DNA of 64,000 nucleotides. Origin: Pseudomonas parasichuanensis. GTDB taxonomy: Bacteria > Pseudomonadota > Gammaproteobacteria > Pseudomonadales > Pseudomonadaceae. Every line of letters begins with the position of its first letter. Position 1 is the stretch's first letter. The notes under the pieces were generated by a model. The model ran no database searches, was not told the DNA's origin, and saw only the letters and a list, made by a program, of their open reading frames with translations. Location: positions 1 to 64,000 of the forward strand of contig NZ_BQHO01000024.1 in NCBI RefSeq assembly GCF_021601385.1. Reading direction: 5' to 3'. Positions 49,505 to 58,301 of this stretch are shown here, piece by piece. The translations under genes were made by a program, and so were the position numbers.

Positions 49505-50218
49505 ATGGACGGTTGGCAAATTGAGCTTTTACATGCACTGGAAGGTGCTGTTGACGAGAACGTCATCTTCGCATTGATTCTGGAGGCCAGCGCCGCGCTG
49601 GAATTCAACTTCTGTGCCTATGGCCAGCAGATCCCGTACCCGCTTTCGAGCCCCAAGGCGATCATGCTGAACAACTACCCTGTCCCCTGGCAGGAGCGCT
49701 ACAGCACGGCCAGGTACATGGAGAGCGATCCCACCATCCTCCTTGGTCGCCAGTCGGAGCGACCCATCATCTGGAGCGACCAACTCTACGCACAGACGCC
49801 CGAGTTGTGGGAGGAAGCCCGCGCGCATGGCTTGCGCAAGGGACTGTCGCAATCAATGCTCAACGCTGGCGGTAGCTGCGCCATGCTCACGGTGGCCCGC
49901 AGCGACTCGCAAATCAGCGAACGCGAACTGCACGAAAAAGGCGACAAGCTACGTTGGTTGGCCAGCACTTCTCACGCCTCGCTCAGCTCGATCCTGAACA
50001 GACGACACAGGAACGCCGAAGCCCCCGAGCTCACCGAACGTGAGCGAGAAGTGCTCAAGTGGACCGCAGATGGCAAATCAGCCAGTGAGATCGCCGACCT
50101 GCTGACGCTGTCCAAGAACACGGTCGACTTCCACATCAAAAATGCCGTGCGCAAGCTCAAGACCGCCAACAAGACCGCTGCGGTAGTGCGCGCAGCCATG
50201 CTCGGCTTACTGTTCTGA
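49505..50218 (+). CDS. LuxR-family quorum-sensing regulator of the cluster
   Basis: A 237-residue regulator. The N-terminal autoinducer-binding domain keeps the LuxR/TraR pocket pattern: YGQQ, VPWQERYSTARYMESDPT, IIWSD and AHGLRKG (Trp, Tyr, Asp, Pro, Trp, Gly). The C-terminal GerE helix-turn-helix reads ELTEREREVLKWTADGKSASEIA. I prefer the ATG at 49505, which gives the usual MDGWQ-type N-terminus; in-frame ATGs at 49493 and 49373 are alternatives. It lies directly before a LuxI-type gene and a lux-box-like palindrome, so it is probably the activator of the biosynthetic operon. It corresponds to one of the two regulators at the start of the obafluorin cluster (obaA/obaB; I am unsure which letter). 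Confidence 0.85.
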   Translation: MDGWQIELLHALEGAVDENVIFALILEASAALEFNFCAYGQQIPYPLSSPKAIMLNNYPVPWQERYSTARYMESDPTILLGRQSERPIIWSDQLYAQTPELWEEARAHGLRKGLSQSMLNAGGSCAMLTVARSDSQISERELHEKGDKLRWLASTSHASLSSILNRRHRNAEAPELTEREREVLKWTADGKSASEIADLLTLSKNTVDFHIKNAVRKLKTANKTAAVVRAAMLGLLF

Positions 50219-50261
50219 CGCCCCTGCCCATGGCTGCAACATGACAACTGTATGACTGCCA

Positions 50262-50281
50262 ACCTACTCTTTTTAGTAGCT
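50262..50281. promoter_or_regulatory. lux-box-like operator upstream of the luxI-type gene
   Basis: ACCTACTCTTTTTAGTAGCT is a 20-base imperfect palindrome (nine of ten outer positions broadly symmetrical: CTACT paired with AGTAG) centred about 72 bases before the luxI-type ATG, the usual place for a LuxR-type activator site. The same ACCTACT half occurs in lux boxes of pseudomonads as I recall them. Confidence 0.65.
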
Positions 50282-50343
50282 TACACATCTGGTTACTGAT
50301 GTATCTAATAGCTCCGCCCTTGAGAGTCTGCGGAGCCCGAGAA

Positions 50344-50898
50344 ATGGAATTCATCACTGGAAAGCTGGAAACACTGGACGCCAGCATACGCTCGGCAATG
50401 GCGCACTATCGGTATCAGGTATTTGTCCGAAAACTGGGATGGGATCTGGATTGCGAAGAAGATTCCGAGTTTGATCAGTTTGATAGAGACGACACGGTTT
50501 ATATTCTTGCCAGGGACAGCCAGAAACAAGTGGTCGGTGTGGCGCGCTTATTGAGTACTGCCACACCTTATTTGCTCAGTGAAGTATTTCCGGACTTGCT
50601 GGCCGGCCAGCCACTGCCGGCCAGCGAGCAGGTCTGGGAGTTGTCGCGCTTCGCCGCCGCCGACACCAGCGCCTCGTCAGACTGCCTCGAACGGCAGATT
50701 TCCTCACCCAATGCAATTGCCCTGATGCAGGCGACCTTGCGCTGCGCAGCGGAACACGGGGCACGCAAGCTGATCACCGTGTCACCGCCAGGTATTGAAC
50801 GGCTGTTGCGCAAGGTGGGCATAGACGCCTCCCGTGCCGGCGAAGTCTGCAGCAAATACGGCCAACCCTTGTATGCCTCCTGGATCACTGTGAACTGA
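50344..50898 (+). CDS. LuxI-family acyl-homoserine lactone synthase
   Basis: A 184-residue member of the autoinducer synthase family. Conserved LuxI residues are present in order: RYQVF and W in KLGWDLDC, DQFDRDDTVYIL (the two Asp), GVARLL, and the Glu and Arg of WELSRFA near residue 100. It would make an N-acyl-homoserine lactone from SAM and an acyl-ACP. I use the ATG at 50344, which has GGAG eight bases upstream; an in-frame ATG at 50299 has none. It follows the LuxR gene on the same strand and its stop is 50 bases before obaC, so it is likely the first gene of the induced transcript. Confidence 0.85.
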   Translation: MEFITGKLETLDASIRSAMAHYRYQVFVRKLGWDLDCEEDSEFDQFDRDDTVYILARDSQKQVVGVARLLSTATPYLLSEVFPDLLAGQPLPASEQVWELSRFAAADTSASSDCLERQISSPNAIALMQATLRCAAEHGARKLITVSPPGIERLLRKVGIDASRAGEVCSKYGQPLYASWITVN

Positions 50899-50948
50899 GC
50901 GGCGAACCGTTCGCCCATCGTTCCCTCCCCACCTGATTGGAAATAACC

Positions 50949-51887
50949 ATGAGCCTCGACCAGATCAACGATCATTGGTACGCGAAAGCGACTGTGCGCA
51001 GTACACCGCGAATTATTGTGCCGGACTATGACGGCGAACAACTGATCTATCCCGTCTCGCGTTGCGCAATGTGTGAGCACCCGATCATTCAAGCGCATGG
51101 CAAGCGCATAAAAAATTATGTATTGACCCAGGCGGCCTATCAGTTTCTCTATAACGTCGGGCTATTAGAAACAAAGTTCATTATCCAGTGTTGCCTGGAC
51201 ATGCTGCATGACAAGTTCCCCGGTATCGGCGAGGTGGAAAAACTACAGGCCCTCACGGTAATCATCGACGAGGGCTACCACGCCCATGTGGCACTCGACT
51301 ATCTGACCCAGATGAATGAAAAAAGCGGTATCGAGGCCATCGAGGTGCCACATACCAACCAGAAGCTGGATGCGACCGCCCGAGCCTACGCGCAATTGCC
51401 AGAATCGCTGCGTACCGAATTCCAGCTGCTGGCCGTGACCATCGCCGAGAACGTGCTGACCGACGAAGTGGCCAATCTGGGGCGCGAGCGTGAACTGAGC
51501 CAGTCGTTCACCACACTCATGGTCGACCATGTCCGTGATGAGGGGCGACATTCGCGGTTCTTCGCCGACGTGATGAAAAAACGCTGGCCGACCCTGCCGC
51601 AAAGCACCCGCGAACGCTTCGGCATGATGCTACCCGCCTATCTCGACGATTTCCTGAATGTCGATCCTGAACGACGCTTCGAGCGCCGCATGCTGGCCCA
51701 CTGCGGGCTGAGCCCCGAGCAAGCCGAACAGGTGATCCACGAGTCCGATCCGACCTTCCATGCCGATCACGCGCGCATGAAGAAATCGATCCTCCAGCGT
51801 CTGTACCGCCTGCTGCGGCAAATGGGCATTCTCGACCTCCCGCAGGTCAGGGAAGCATTTGCCGACCGCGACTACGTCAGCGCCTGA
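50949..51887 (+). CDS. obaC: Diiron arylamine N-oxygenase (AurF-like), obaC-type
   Basis: A 312-residue diiron oxygenase of the AurF family, which oxidises an aryl amine to a nitro group. All seven iron ligands of AurF are found with nearly the same spacing: E74, E108, H111, E167, H194, E198 and H201 (motifs EGYH and HVRDEGRH). In the obafluorin pathway ObaC converts the 4-amino group of the phenylacetaldehyde/phenylpyruvate intermediate to nitro. The gene follows luxI by 50 bases and obaD starts 17 bases after its stop. GGAAATAACC precedes the ATG. The early part of the gene is lower in GC than the rest of the operon. Confidence 0.88.
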   Translation: MSLDQINDHWYAKATVRSTPRIIVPDYDGEQLIYPVSRCAMCEHPIIQAHGKRIKNYVLTQAAYQFLYNVGLLETKFIIQCCLDMLHDKFPGIGEVEKLQALTVIIDEGYHAHVALDYLTQMNEKSGIEAIEVPHTNQKLDATARAYAQLPESLRTEFQLLAVTIAENVLTDEVANLGRERELSQSFTTLMVDHVRDEGRHSRFFADVMKKRWPTLPQSTRERFGMMLPAYLDDFLNVDPERRFERRMLAHCGLSPEQAEQVIHESDPTFHADHARMKKSILQRLYRLLRQMGILDLPQVREAFADRDYVSA

Positions 51888-51903
51888 GTGGAGGGCAACT
51901 GCC

Positions 51904-52494
51904 GTGAAAACCCTGATCGTCGATAACTTCGATTCATTTACCTACAACCTTTTCCAGTTCATGGGCCAGGTTTGCGGTGAGGAACCTGATGTCTTCACCA
52001 ACGACGTCTCGCCAGCGGACATCGATCTCGACCGTTACGCCGCCATCATCATTTCCCCCGGCCCAGGCACCCCAGCGCGCAAGGCCGACATCGGCCTGAG
52101 CGAGGACGTCATACGCGATGCCCGCGTGCCGGTACTGGGCGTTTGCCTGGGGCACCAGTGCATGGCCCACCTGCACGGAATGGACGTGGTGCATGCCCCC
52201 GAACCGATGCACGGGCGCCTGAGCCGCATCAGCCATGACGGCCAAGGCGTGTTTTCCGGGCTGCCTGCCGAACTGACCGTGGTGCGCTATCACTCGCTGA
52301 TGGTGCGCCAGATCAGATCGCCGTTCGTCGTCAGTGCCTGGGACCAGAACGGCATGATCCATGGCATCCGCCACAAGGATCGGCCACTGCACGGCATCCA
52401 GTTCCACCCCGAATCCATCTGCACCGAGGCAGGCCTGCAAATGCTAGGCAATTTCCGTGACCTCGCACACCAGCACCGCAGCACCTGTTGCTGA
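51904..52494 (+). CDS. obaD: Class I glutamine amidotransferase (PabA/TrpG-like) for 4-aminophenylpyruvate synthesis
   Basis: A 196-residue glutaminase. The nucleophile is C81 in GVCLGHQ, the oxyanion region SPGPGTP is near residue 55 and the His-Glu pair is in QFHPES near 165. It releases ammonia for the chorismate-binding partner encoded next (obaE) to form 4-amino-4-deoxychorismate. The start is a GTG at 51904 with GGAGG nine bases upstream; the preceding in-frame Met belongs to the obaC end. A pathway-specific paralogue, since core pabA/trpG are expected elsewhere. Confidence 0.9.
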   Translation: MKTLIVDNFDSFTYNLFQFMGQVCGEEPDVFTNDVSPADIDLDRYAAIIISPGPGTPARKADIGLSEDVIRDARVPVLGVCLGHQCMAHLHGMDVVHAPEPMHGRLSRISHDGQGVFSGLPAELTVVRYHSLMVRQIRSPFVVSAWDQNGMIHGIRHKDRPLHGIQFHPESICTEAGLQMLGNFRDLAHQHRSTCC

Positions 52495-52525
52495 CAGCCC
52501 GCGCCAGCCTTTCCGGAGATTCCAG

Positions 52526-53986
52526 ATGAGTGACAACCGTGTCGAATTCCGGGCCCTTGATCATGTGCCCGACACCCTGGCGGCCTTCGAGCAAGAGTTC
52601 GCCCAGTCCCCGGCTTCTTTCCTGCTGGAAAGCAGTGTGGTGATTGAAGGGTTCTCTCGCTTTACCTTCATGGGTGACTCGCAAGGCCGTTGGGCCGAAG
52701 TACTGCGCTACCAGCAGCAGAGCGCCAGCGTCGAAGTGCGCCGACTCGAGGGCACGCAGCACGAGCCGGCAGAGGACTTCCTTGACTGGCTCAGCGCACG
52801 CCTGGCTGCCCAGTACACCCCCTGCCCTGCCGAACTGCCGTTCGACTTCAACCTCGGCTATGTCGGGGTCCTGGGCTACGACCTGAAAGTAGCCAACCTG
52901 GGTGACCCGGCCTGGTCGTCGCCAACCCCTGATGCCACCTTCTTGCTCGCCACACGCATGCTGGTGATCGACCATCAGGAAAAACGCAGCTACCTGTTGC
53001 ACCTGGTCAAGGACGAATACGACCAACCGACGGCCAACGCCTGGCTCGACCACGCCAGCGCACGCCTGCAGGCACTGCCCGCCGCCCAACCCCTGACCCG
53101 GCGCCCCCGGCGCATGTCGCTTGAGCAGGTCGAACAGTGGATCGCGGCCCATGCCAACGCCCGGCACGCGAAAGCGGACTACATCGAGAAAATCCTGGAG
53201 GCCCAGCGCCAGATCGTCGACGGCGAAACCTATGAAGTCTGCCTGACCAACCTGGTGGAACTACCTTTCGAGCATTGCGCCTACGCCCTCTACCGGATCA
53301 TGCGCGAACTCAGCCCCGCGCCCCACGCTGCGTACTACGCCATTCCCGGTTTCGAAATGGCCAGCTCCTCCCCCGAGCGCTTCCTCAAGGTCGACCGCCT
53401 GGGGCAGGTTGAAGCCAAGCCGATCAAGGGCACCCGACCACGCAGCAACGACCCCCGGGAGGATCAGCGCCAACTCGACGATTTGCGCCAGGACGAAAAA
53501 GACCTTGCCGAAAACCTGATGATCGTCGACCTGCTGCGCAACGACCTGGGCCGGGTGTGCCAGATCGGCTCAGTGAAAGTACCCGGTCTGTTCGTGGTGG
53601 AGAGTTACTCCCATGCTCACCAACTCGTGTCGACTATCCAGGGCCAGCTCAAGCCCGGCATGCAGGCCCTCGACTGCGTCAAAGCCAGCTTCCCCGGGGG
53701 TTCGATGACCGGCGCCCCGAAAAAGCGCACCATGCAGATCATCGGCGCGCTGGAGCAAGGCGCCCGGGGGGCTTACTCCGGTTCGCTGGGCTGGCTGTCG
53801 CTCAGCGGCGCCTGCGACCTGAGCATTCTCATCCGCAGCGTGGCGGTGCACGATGCACTGGCACGATTCGGTGTCGGCGGCGCCATCACCGCACTTTCCG
53901 ACCCTGAGAGCGAATACGTCGAGACCGTGGTCAAGGCTAGCGGCGTGGTGGAAGCGATCGCCCTGCTTGACGAGGTGAGCGCATGA
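52526..53986 (+). CDS. obaE: 4-amino-4-deoxychorismate synthase component (PabB-type)
   Basis: A 486-residue chorismate-utilising enzyme. The C-terminal domain has the family blocks GQVEAKPIKGTRPRS, DLAENLMIVDLLRNDLGRV and SFPGGSMTGAPKKRTMQII. K301 in PIKGT is the residue that separates ADC synthases from anthranilate synthases (which have PIAGT), so I assign amination at C4. With the obaD glutaminase it makes ADC, the precursor of 4-aminophenylpyruvate. CCGGAGATTCCAG precedes the ATG. The stop overlaps the obaF start by ATGA. Confidence 0.9.
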   Translation: MSDNRVEFRALDHVPDTLAAFEQEFAQSPASFLLESSVVIEGFSRFTFMGDSQGRWAEVLRYQQQSASVEVRRLEGTQHEPAEDFLDWLSARLAAQYTPCPAELPFDFNLGYVGVLGYDLKVANLGDPAWSSPTPDATFLLATRMLVIDHQEKRSYLLHLVKDEYDQPTANAWLDHASARLQALPAAQPLTRRPRRMSLEQVEQWIAAHANARHAKADYIEKILEAQRQIVDGETYEVCLTNLVELPFEHCAYALYRIMRELSPAPHAAYYAIPGFEMASSSPERFLKVDRLGQVEAKPIKGTRPRSNDPREDQRQLDDLRQDEKDLAENLMIVDLLRNDLGRVCQIGSVKVPGLFVVESYSHAHQLVSTIQGQLKPGMQALDCVKASFPGGSMTGAPKKRTMQIIGALEQGARGAYSGSLGWLSLSGACDLSILIRSVAVHDALARFGVGGAITALSDPESEYVETVVKASGVVEAIALLDEVSA

Positions 53987-55236
53987 GCCTGCCCCGCCAC
54001 GAGAACCACAGGCAAGCGATAGTGGTCGGCGCCGCCGGCTCGATCGGGCGCATGCTCTGCGAACAGCTGGGCGCAACCGGCCTGAAGGTGCTGGGCGTCG
54101 ACCTGGAGCCGACGCAGGCGCCTGCAGGCTGCGAAGTCATCCAAGGCGACATCCGCGCCCCAGGCACGGCACTGTGCCAGCAACTGGCGAATGCACACAT
54201 GCTGGTGCTGGCGGTCTCGGAGAACGTGCTGTTGCAGGCGCTTCCCGCCCTGCTGCCGCACCTGGCGCTGGACTGCCTGCTGGTCGAAACACTGTCCATC
54301 AAGAACGCCTTCGCCACGCTGGTTCGCGATGTCTCGCTGCCGCAGACGGTAGTGGGCCTGAACCCGATGTTCTCGGGTGACCTGGCACCCGAGGGCAGGC
54401 CGGTGGTGGTAGTGCCCTACCAGGCTGGAGCGGCAATCGATGACCTGCGCGAACGCCTGACAAGCCGTGGCATGCGCCTGTACACGCTGACGGCGCAGCA
54501 ACATGACCAGACCATGGCGCTTTTGCAGACCGTCGGCCACTCCATGGTGCTCGCCTTTGGCCACACCCTGGCAGCCAGCGACGTGCCCTTGGCGCAATTG
54601 ATCGAGCTGGCGCCACCGCCATTCAAGGTCATGCTTGCCCTGCTGGCCCGCATGATGACCAACCACCCGGACGTGTACTGGGAAATCCAGGCCGGCAACC
54701 CGGCCTCCGGAGCCACCCGCGAGCAGGCCATTGGCTACCTGCAACACCTGGATGGACACGCCCGCAACGACGCCCATGTCGAATTCCTGGCTGCCATGGC
54801 CAGCCTGCGCAATTACCTGCAGGAGGCCCAGCCTCAACTGGCGACCAGCTGCAGACAGCTGTTCGAGGTGGTGCAGGCGCACACGCCCGACGCCGTGGCA
54901 AAAAGCCCGGTGCTGGGCACTCACCGTGAACGCATCGACCGCATCGACGATCAGCTCGTCGACCTGATCGCGCAGCGGCTGGAAATCATTCGTGAGGTTG
55001 CCGACAGCAAGCGCGACAGCAACACCGCCGTGATGCAGCCCGAACGGGTTCGCCAGGTGCTCGCCCGCTGCACGGCGCGAGGGCGCACGCTCAATGTGCC
55101 GGCGCAACTGATCGAGCAGCTCTACCACGCCATCATCGAGCAGTCCTGCCAGATCGAATACGACGTCATCGGCGGCCCTCGCCAGACACTGCTTGCCGTC
55201 ACACCGGAAGTGTTTTCACAGACAGGAGTCCGCTGA
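53983..55236 (+). CDS. obaF: Fused prephenate-dehydrogenase/chorismate-mutase homologue (PapC–PapB fusion)
   Basis: A 417-residue two-domain protein. Residues 1-300 are a TyrA-type dehydrogenase: NAD motif VVGAAGSIGRMLCEQL at 14-29, then GLNPMFSGD and VQ/TVGHSMVLAFGHTL with the catalytic His. Residues about 305-390 are an AroQ chorismate mutase (RERIDRIDDQLVDLIAQRLE, REVADSKR). Acting on ADC they would give 4-amino-4-deoxyprephenate and then 4-aminophenylpyruvate, as PapB and PapC do in pristinamycin and chloramphenicol pathways. Order of domains is the reverse of the TyrA of enterobacteria. It is translationally coupled to obaE (ATGA) and obaG begins 2 bases after the stop. Confidence 0.9.
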   Translation: MSLPRHENHRQAIVVGAAGSIGRMLCEQLGATGLKVLGVDLEPTQAPAGCEVIQGDIRAPGTALCQQLANAHMLVLAVSENVLLQALPALLPHLALDCLLVETLSIKNAFATLVRDVSLPQTVVGLNPMFSGDLAPEGRPVVVVPYQAGAAIDDLRERLTSRGMRLYTLTAQQHDQTMALLQTVGHSMVLAFGHTLAASDVPLAQLIELAPPPFKVMLALLARMMTNHPDVYWEIQAGNPASGATREQAIGYLQHLDGHARNDAHVEFLAAMASLRNYLQEAQPQLATSCRQLFEVVQAHTPDAVAKSPVLGTHRERIDRIDDQLVDLIAQRLEIIREVADSKRDSNTAVMQPERVRQVLARCTARGRTLNVPAQLIEQLYHAIIEQSCQIEYDVIGGPRQTLLAVTPEVFSQTGVR

Positions 55237-55238
55237 AC

Positions 55239-56561
55239 ATGAACCAGCACAAGCACAACGCCGGCCCGCTCATCGAGTGGCTGGCCCAGACCCTCGACCA
55301 GGACTACCAGTACCGTCAGGACACCCTCAGCCTGACCGCCAACGAGAACTACCCGAGCGAACTGGTACGCCTCACCTCCGGCAGCACCGCCGGGGCGTTC
55401 TACCACTGCTCCTTCCCCTTCCCGGTACCCATGGGCGAGTGGCACTTCCCTGAACCAGGGCAGATGAACGAGATCGCCGACGACCTGCGCGGGCTGGCCC
55501 GGCGCATGCTCGGGGCACAGGCATTCGACTGGCGGCCCAATGGCGGGTCGCCCGCCGAACAGGCGCTGATGCTGGCGGCCTGCAAGCCAGGCGAAGGTTT
55601 CGTCCACTTCGCCCATCGCGACGGCGGGCACTTCGCGCTGGAACAGCTGGCGAGCAAGATGGGCATCGAAATATTCCATCTGCCGGTCGACCCGAGCAGC
55701 CTGCTGATCGATGTTGCCAGGCTCGATGATCTGGTGCGCCGCAACCCGCACATCCGCATCGTCATCCTCGACCAGTCGTTCAAACTGCGCTGGCAGCCAC
55801 TGGCAGAGATTCGCGCGGTACTGCCCGAGTCCTGCACCTTGACCTACGACATGAGCCATGACGGCGGCCTGATACTCGGCGGCGTATTCGATTCGCCCCT
55901 GGCCTGCGGCGCCGACGTGGTCCATGGCAATACCCACAAGACCATCCCCGGCCCGCAAAAAGGCTACATCGCCTTCAAGTCCGCCCAGCACCCGTTGCTG
56001 GTCGATACGTCGATGTGGGTTTGCCCGCACTTGCAGAGCAACTGCCACGCCGAGTTGCTGCCATCGATGTGGGCGGCCTTCAAGGAAATGGAAGTATTCG
56101 GCATGGCCTACGCCCAGCAGATGGTGCGCAACGCCAAGGCCCTGGCCAACCAACTGCACGAGCTTGGCCTGGAGGTTTCCGGGGAGTCGTTCGGCTTCAC
56201 CGAAACCCACCAGGTGCACTTCGCCGTCGGTACGCTGCAACAAGCCTTGGCCATGTGCGTGGACAGCCTGCATGCCGGCGGCATTCGCTCGACCAATATC
56301 GAGATCCCCGGCAAGCCGGGCGTTCACGGCATTCGCCTGGGCGTGCAGGCCATGACCCGTCGCGGCATGCGCGAGGACGATTTCCGCCAGGTGGCCGGGC
56401 TGGTGGCGGACCTGTACTTCAAACGTACCGAACCCGCGCGCGTAGCGGCCAGGGTCAAGGAGCTGCTGGCTGGCTTCCCATTGGCACCGCTGGCGTTCTC
56501 CTTCGACGGGCACATCGACGAGGCATGTCGCCACCTCATCGAGCGGGGTATTCAGCGATGA
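55239..56561 (+). CDS. obaG: PLP-dependent L-threonine transaldolase (SHMT-like), obaG-type
   Basis: A 440-residue fold-type I PLP enzyme related to serine hydroxymethyltransferase but too divergent to be GlyA. The lysine that binds PLP is K234 in VVHGNTHKTIPGPQKGYIAF; the N-terminus has SLTANENYPSELVRLTSGS. In the obafluorin pathway ObaG removes acetaldehyde from L-threonine and adds the glycyl unit to 4-nitrophenylacetaldehyde, giving the (2S,3R)-beta-hydroxy-alpha-amino acid used by the NRPS. Its neighbours supply that aldehyde. The ATG lies 2 bases after obaF stop and the stop overlaps obaH (ATGA). A folate-binding role is not expected. Confidence 0.88.
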   Translation: MNQHKHNAGPLIEWLAQTLDQDYQYRQDTLSLTANENYPSELVRLTSGSTAGAFYHCSFPFPVPMGEWHFPEPGQMNEIADDLRGLARRMLGAQAFDWRPNGGSPAEQALMLAACKPGEGFVHFAHRDGGHFALEQLASKMGIEIFHLPVDPSSLLIDVARLDDLVRRNPHIRIVILDQSFKLRWQPLAEIRAVLPESCTLTYDMSHDGGLILGGVFDSPLACGADVVHGNTHKTIPGPQKGYIAFKSAQHPLLVDTSMWVCPHLQSNCHAELLPSMWAAFKEMEVFGMAYAQQMVRNAKALANQLHELGLEVSGESFGFTETHQVHFAVGTLQQALAMCVDSLHAGGIRSTNIEIPGKPGVHGIRLGVQAMTRRGMREDDFRQVAGLVADLYFKRTEPARVAARVKELLAGFPLAPLAFSFDGHIDEACRHLIERGIQR

Positions 56562-58264
56562 ACGTACTGACCCGGTTGTTCACCGGCTCCCGGGAACTGA
56601 CCCTGGGACAACTCGTGGGCCATGTACTGGTTGAAAGCGACATCAGCGACCTGTTCTGCATTCCCGGCGACTTCACGATGCAGCTTTCGCGGGAAATGCT
56701 CGGCACGCCCGGCCTGACCTTGCGCACCATGTCCCACGAATACAGCACCACCCTGACCGCCCTGGGGTACGCCTTGGGCGGTCAAGCCCCCGGCGCGGTG
56801 TGTTTCACCTACGGCGTGGGCGCCCTGAACGCCATCAACGGCATTGCCCAGGCCTATGTGGAGCGCCTGCCACTGGTGGTGATCTCCGGCTCGCCCGGGC
56901 ACAAGGAGCGGCAAGGTTCGATGTTCGCTCACCACACCATCGTCGACCACGGCACGCAACTGCGCCTGATGCAGGAAGTCACCGTGCACCAGGCATGCAT
57001 CGAAGACCCGCACCAGGCCCAGGAACAGCTGCGTGAGGCGATCGCCATCGCCCTGCATGAATCGCGACCGGTGTACATCGAGATCCCCCGCGACCTGTTC
57101 CTGCACAAGGTGCGCCACACACCTCGGCGCACGCCCCTCGGGCGTCAACCGGCGTTGTTCGACCAACAGGCGCTGAGCGCCGCCGAACAGGCATTGAAAC
57201 TGCTCGACCAGGCCAGCCAGCCGGTGCTGGTGCCTGGCCTGGACATCAAGCGCTGGCACCTCGGCGTCGAAGCCTTGGCGCTTAGCGAGGCGCTCGGCCT
57301 GCCTTGGGTCGAAACCCCCATGTCCCGGGGCGGCCTACCGACAGCGCATGCCAATTACCGAGGCATTTATGCAGGCCCGGCCTCGCCTTCTCGCCTCACC
57401 CAGACGCTGGTCGACAGTTGCGACGTACTGATGCTGCTGGGCGAGCCTAACTCCGACGTCAACATGGGCATCGTCAGCCAGATCGCCGGGGGCCGGCTGA
57501 TTCACGCCAACGACGGCGTGGTGATGGTCGGCCGTCAGCGCTTCGAGCTGAGCACCGAGGCTTTCCTGCGAGCCCTGCTTGGTCTGGCCACGACTGCCCG
57601 CCGGCATGGCCAGGCCTTGGCACCGCTGGATACGAACCAGGCCACGTTCATTCAAAAGGCGACCCCAGAAGCACTGCCCGCGGCGGATTCGCCGCTGACC
57701 CCCTTCGAAATCATCGTCGAGTTCAACAGGGTGTTCAGCGAGCACCCCGACCTTGACCTGATTGCCGATTGCGGTGACGCCTTTTTCATGTCGCTGGGCA
57801 TGTTCCCGCGCGACGTACTGGCCTCTTCCTTGTACATGAGCATGGGCCTGGCGGTACCGGGCGCCATCGGTTACCAGCTGGCAAGCGGCAAGCGCCCACT
57901 GGTGCTGGTGGGGGACGGCGCGTTTCACATGACCGGCAACGAGCTGATGCATGCCGCCCGCTTCGGCACCACGCCCATTGTCGTGATTCTCAACAACCAG
58001 CGCTGGACCTCTTTGTCGAGCAAGCCGCAGGACCGCCCGCTGACCGAGCAGCCGGACCTTGAGTTCATCGATATCGCCCGCTTCCACAAAGTGCAGGGTT
58101 TCACTGCCAACACCTCGCAGCAGCTTCGCGAACAGCTTGCCGAAGCCTTGGCCATGAACCGGCCGGTGCTGATCGACGCGCGCGTCGCACCAGACTCGCG
58201 CTCCTATCTTTGCGAGCGGTTCTTCGATGCGGTGCAGAAACAGCAGCATCTGCCTAAAGCCTGA
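56558..58264 (+). CDS. obaH: ThDP-dependent aryl-pyruvate decarboxylase, obaH-type
   Basis: A 568-residue thiamine-diphosphate enzyme of the acetolactate synthase/benzaldehyde lyase-like class. The catalytic Glu is E61 in TMSHEYSTTL, and the ThDP/Mg motif GDG…N is in VGDGAFHMTGNELMHAARFG then VVILNN near residue 470. ObaH decarboxylates 4-aminophenylpyruvate (or its nitro form) to the phenylacetaldehyde that ObaG uses. The ATG at 56558 overlaps the obaG stop. The obaI start is 37 bases downstream. Substrate is inferred from context. Confidence 0.88.
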   Translation: MNVLTRLFTGSRELTLGQLVGHVLVESDISDLFCIPGDFTMQLSREMLGTPGLTLRTMSHEYSTTLTALGYALGGQAPGAVCFTYGVGALNAINGIAQAYVERLPLVVISGSPGHKERQGSMFAHHTIVDHGTQLRLMQEVTVHQACIEDPHQAQEQLREAIAIALHESRPVYIEIPRDLFLHKVRHTPRRTPLGRQPALFDQQALSAAEQALKLLDQASQPVLVPGLDIKRWHLGVEALALSEALGLPWVETPMSRGGLPTAHANYRGIYAGPASPSRLTQTLVDSCDVLMLLGEPNSDVNMGIVSQIAGGRLIHANDGVVMVGRQRFELSTEAFLRALLGLATTARRHGQALAPLDTNQATFIQKATPEALPAADSPLTPFEIIVEFNRVFSEHPDLDLIADCGDAFFMSLGMFPRDVLASSLYMSMGLAVPGAIGYQLASGKRPLVLVGDGAFHMTGNELMHAARFGTTPIVVILNNQRWTSLSSKPQDRPLTEQPDLEFIDIARFHKVQGFTANTSQQLREQLAEALAMNRPVLIDARVAPDSRSYLCERFFDAVQKQQHLPKA

Positions 58265-58301
58265 GCACCAGTGCCCCAGCCTCAGAATGGAGTCGTTTGA
58301 A

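Noticed and set aside
51904-55236. Chloramphenicol or pristinamycin (PAPA) pathway
   Set aside because: The early genes fit, but no aminotransferase for 4-aminophenylalanine is visible and the ThDP decarboxylase, transaldolase and cysteine thioesterase point to obafluorin.
55239-56561. Housekeeping serine hydroxymethyltransferase (GlyA)
   Set aside because: The PLP-lysine motif is HKTIPGPQ and overall similarity is low; context requires a threonine transaldolase.
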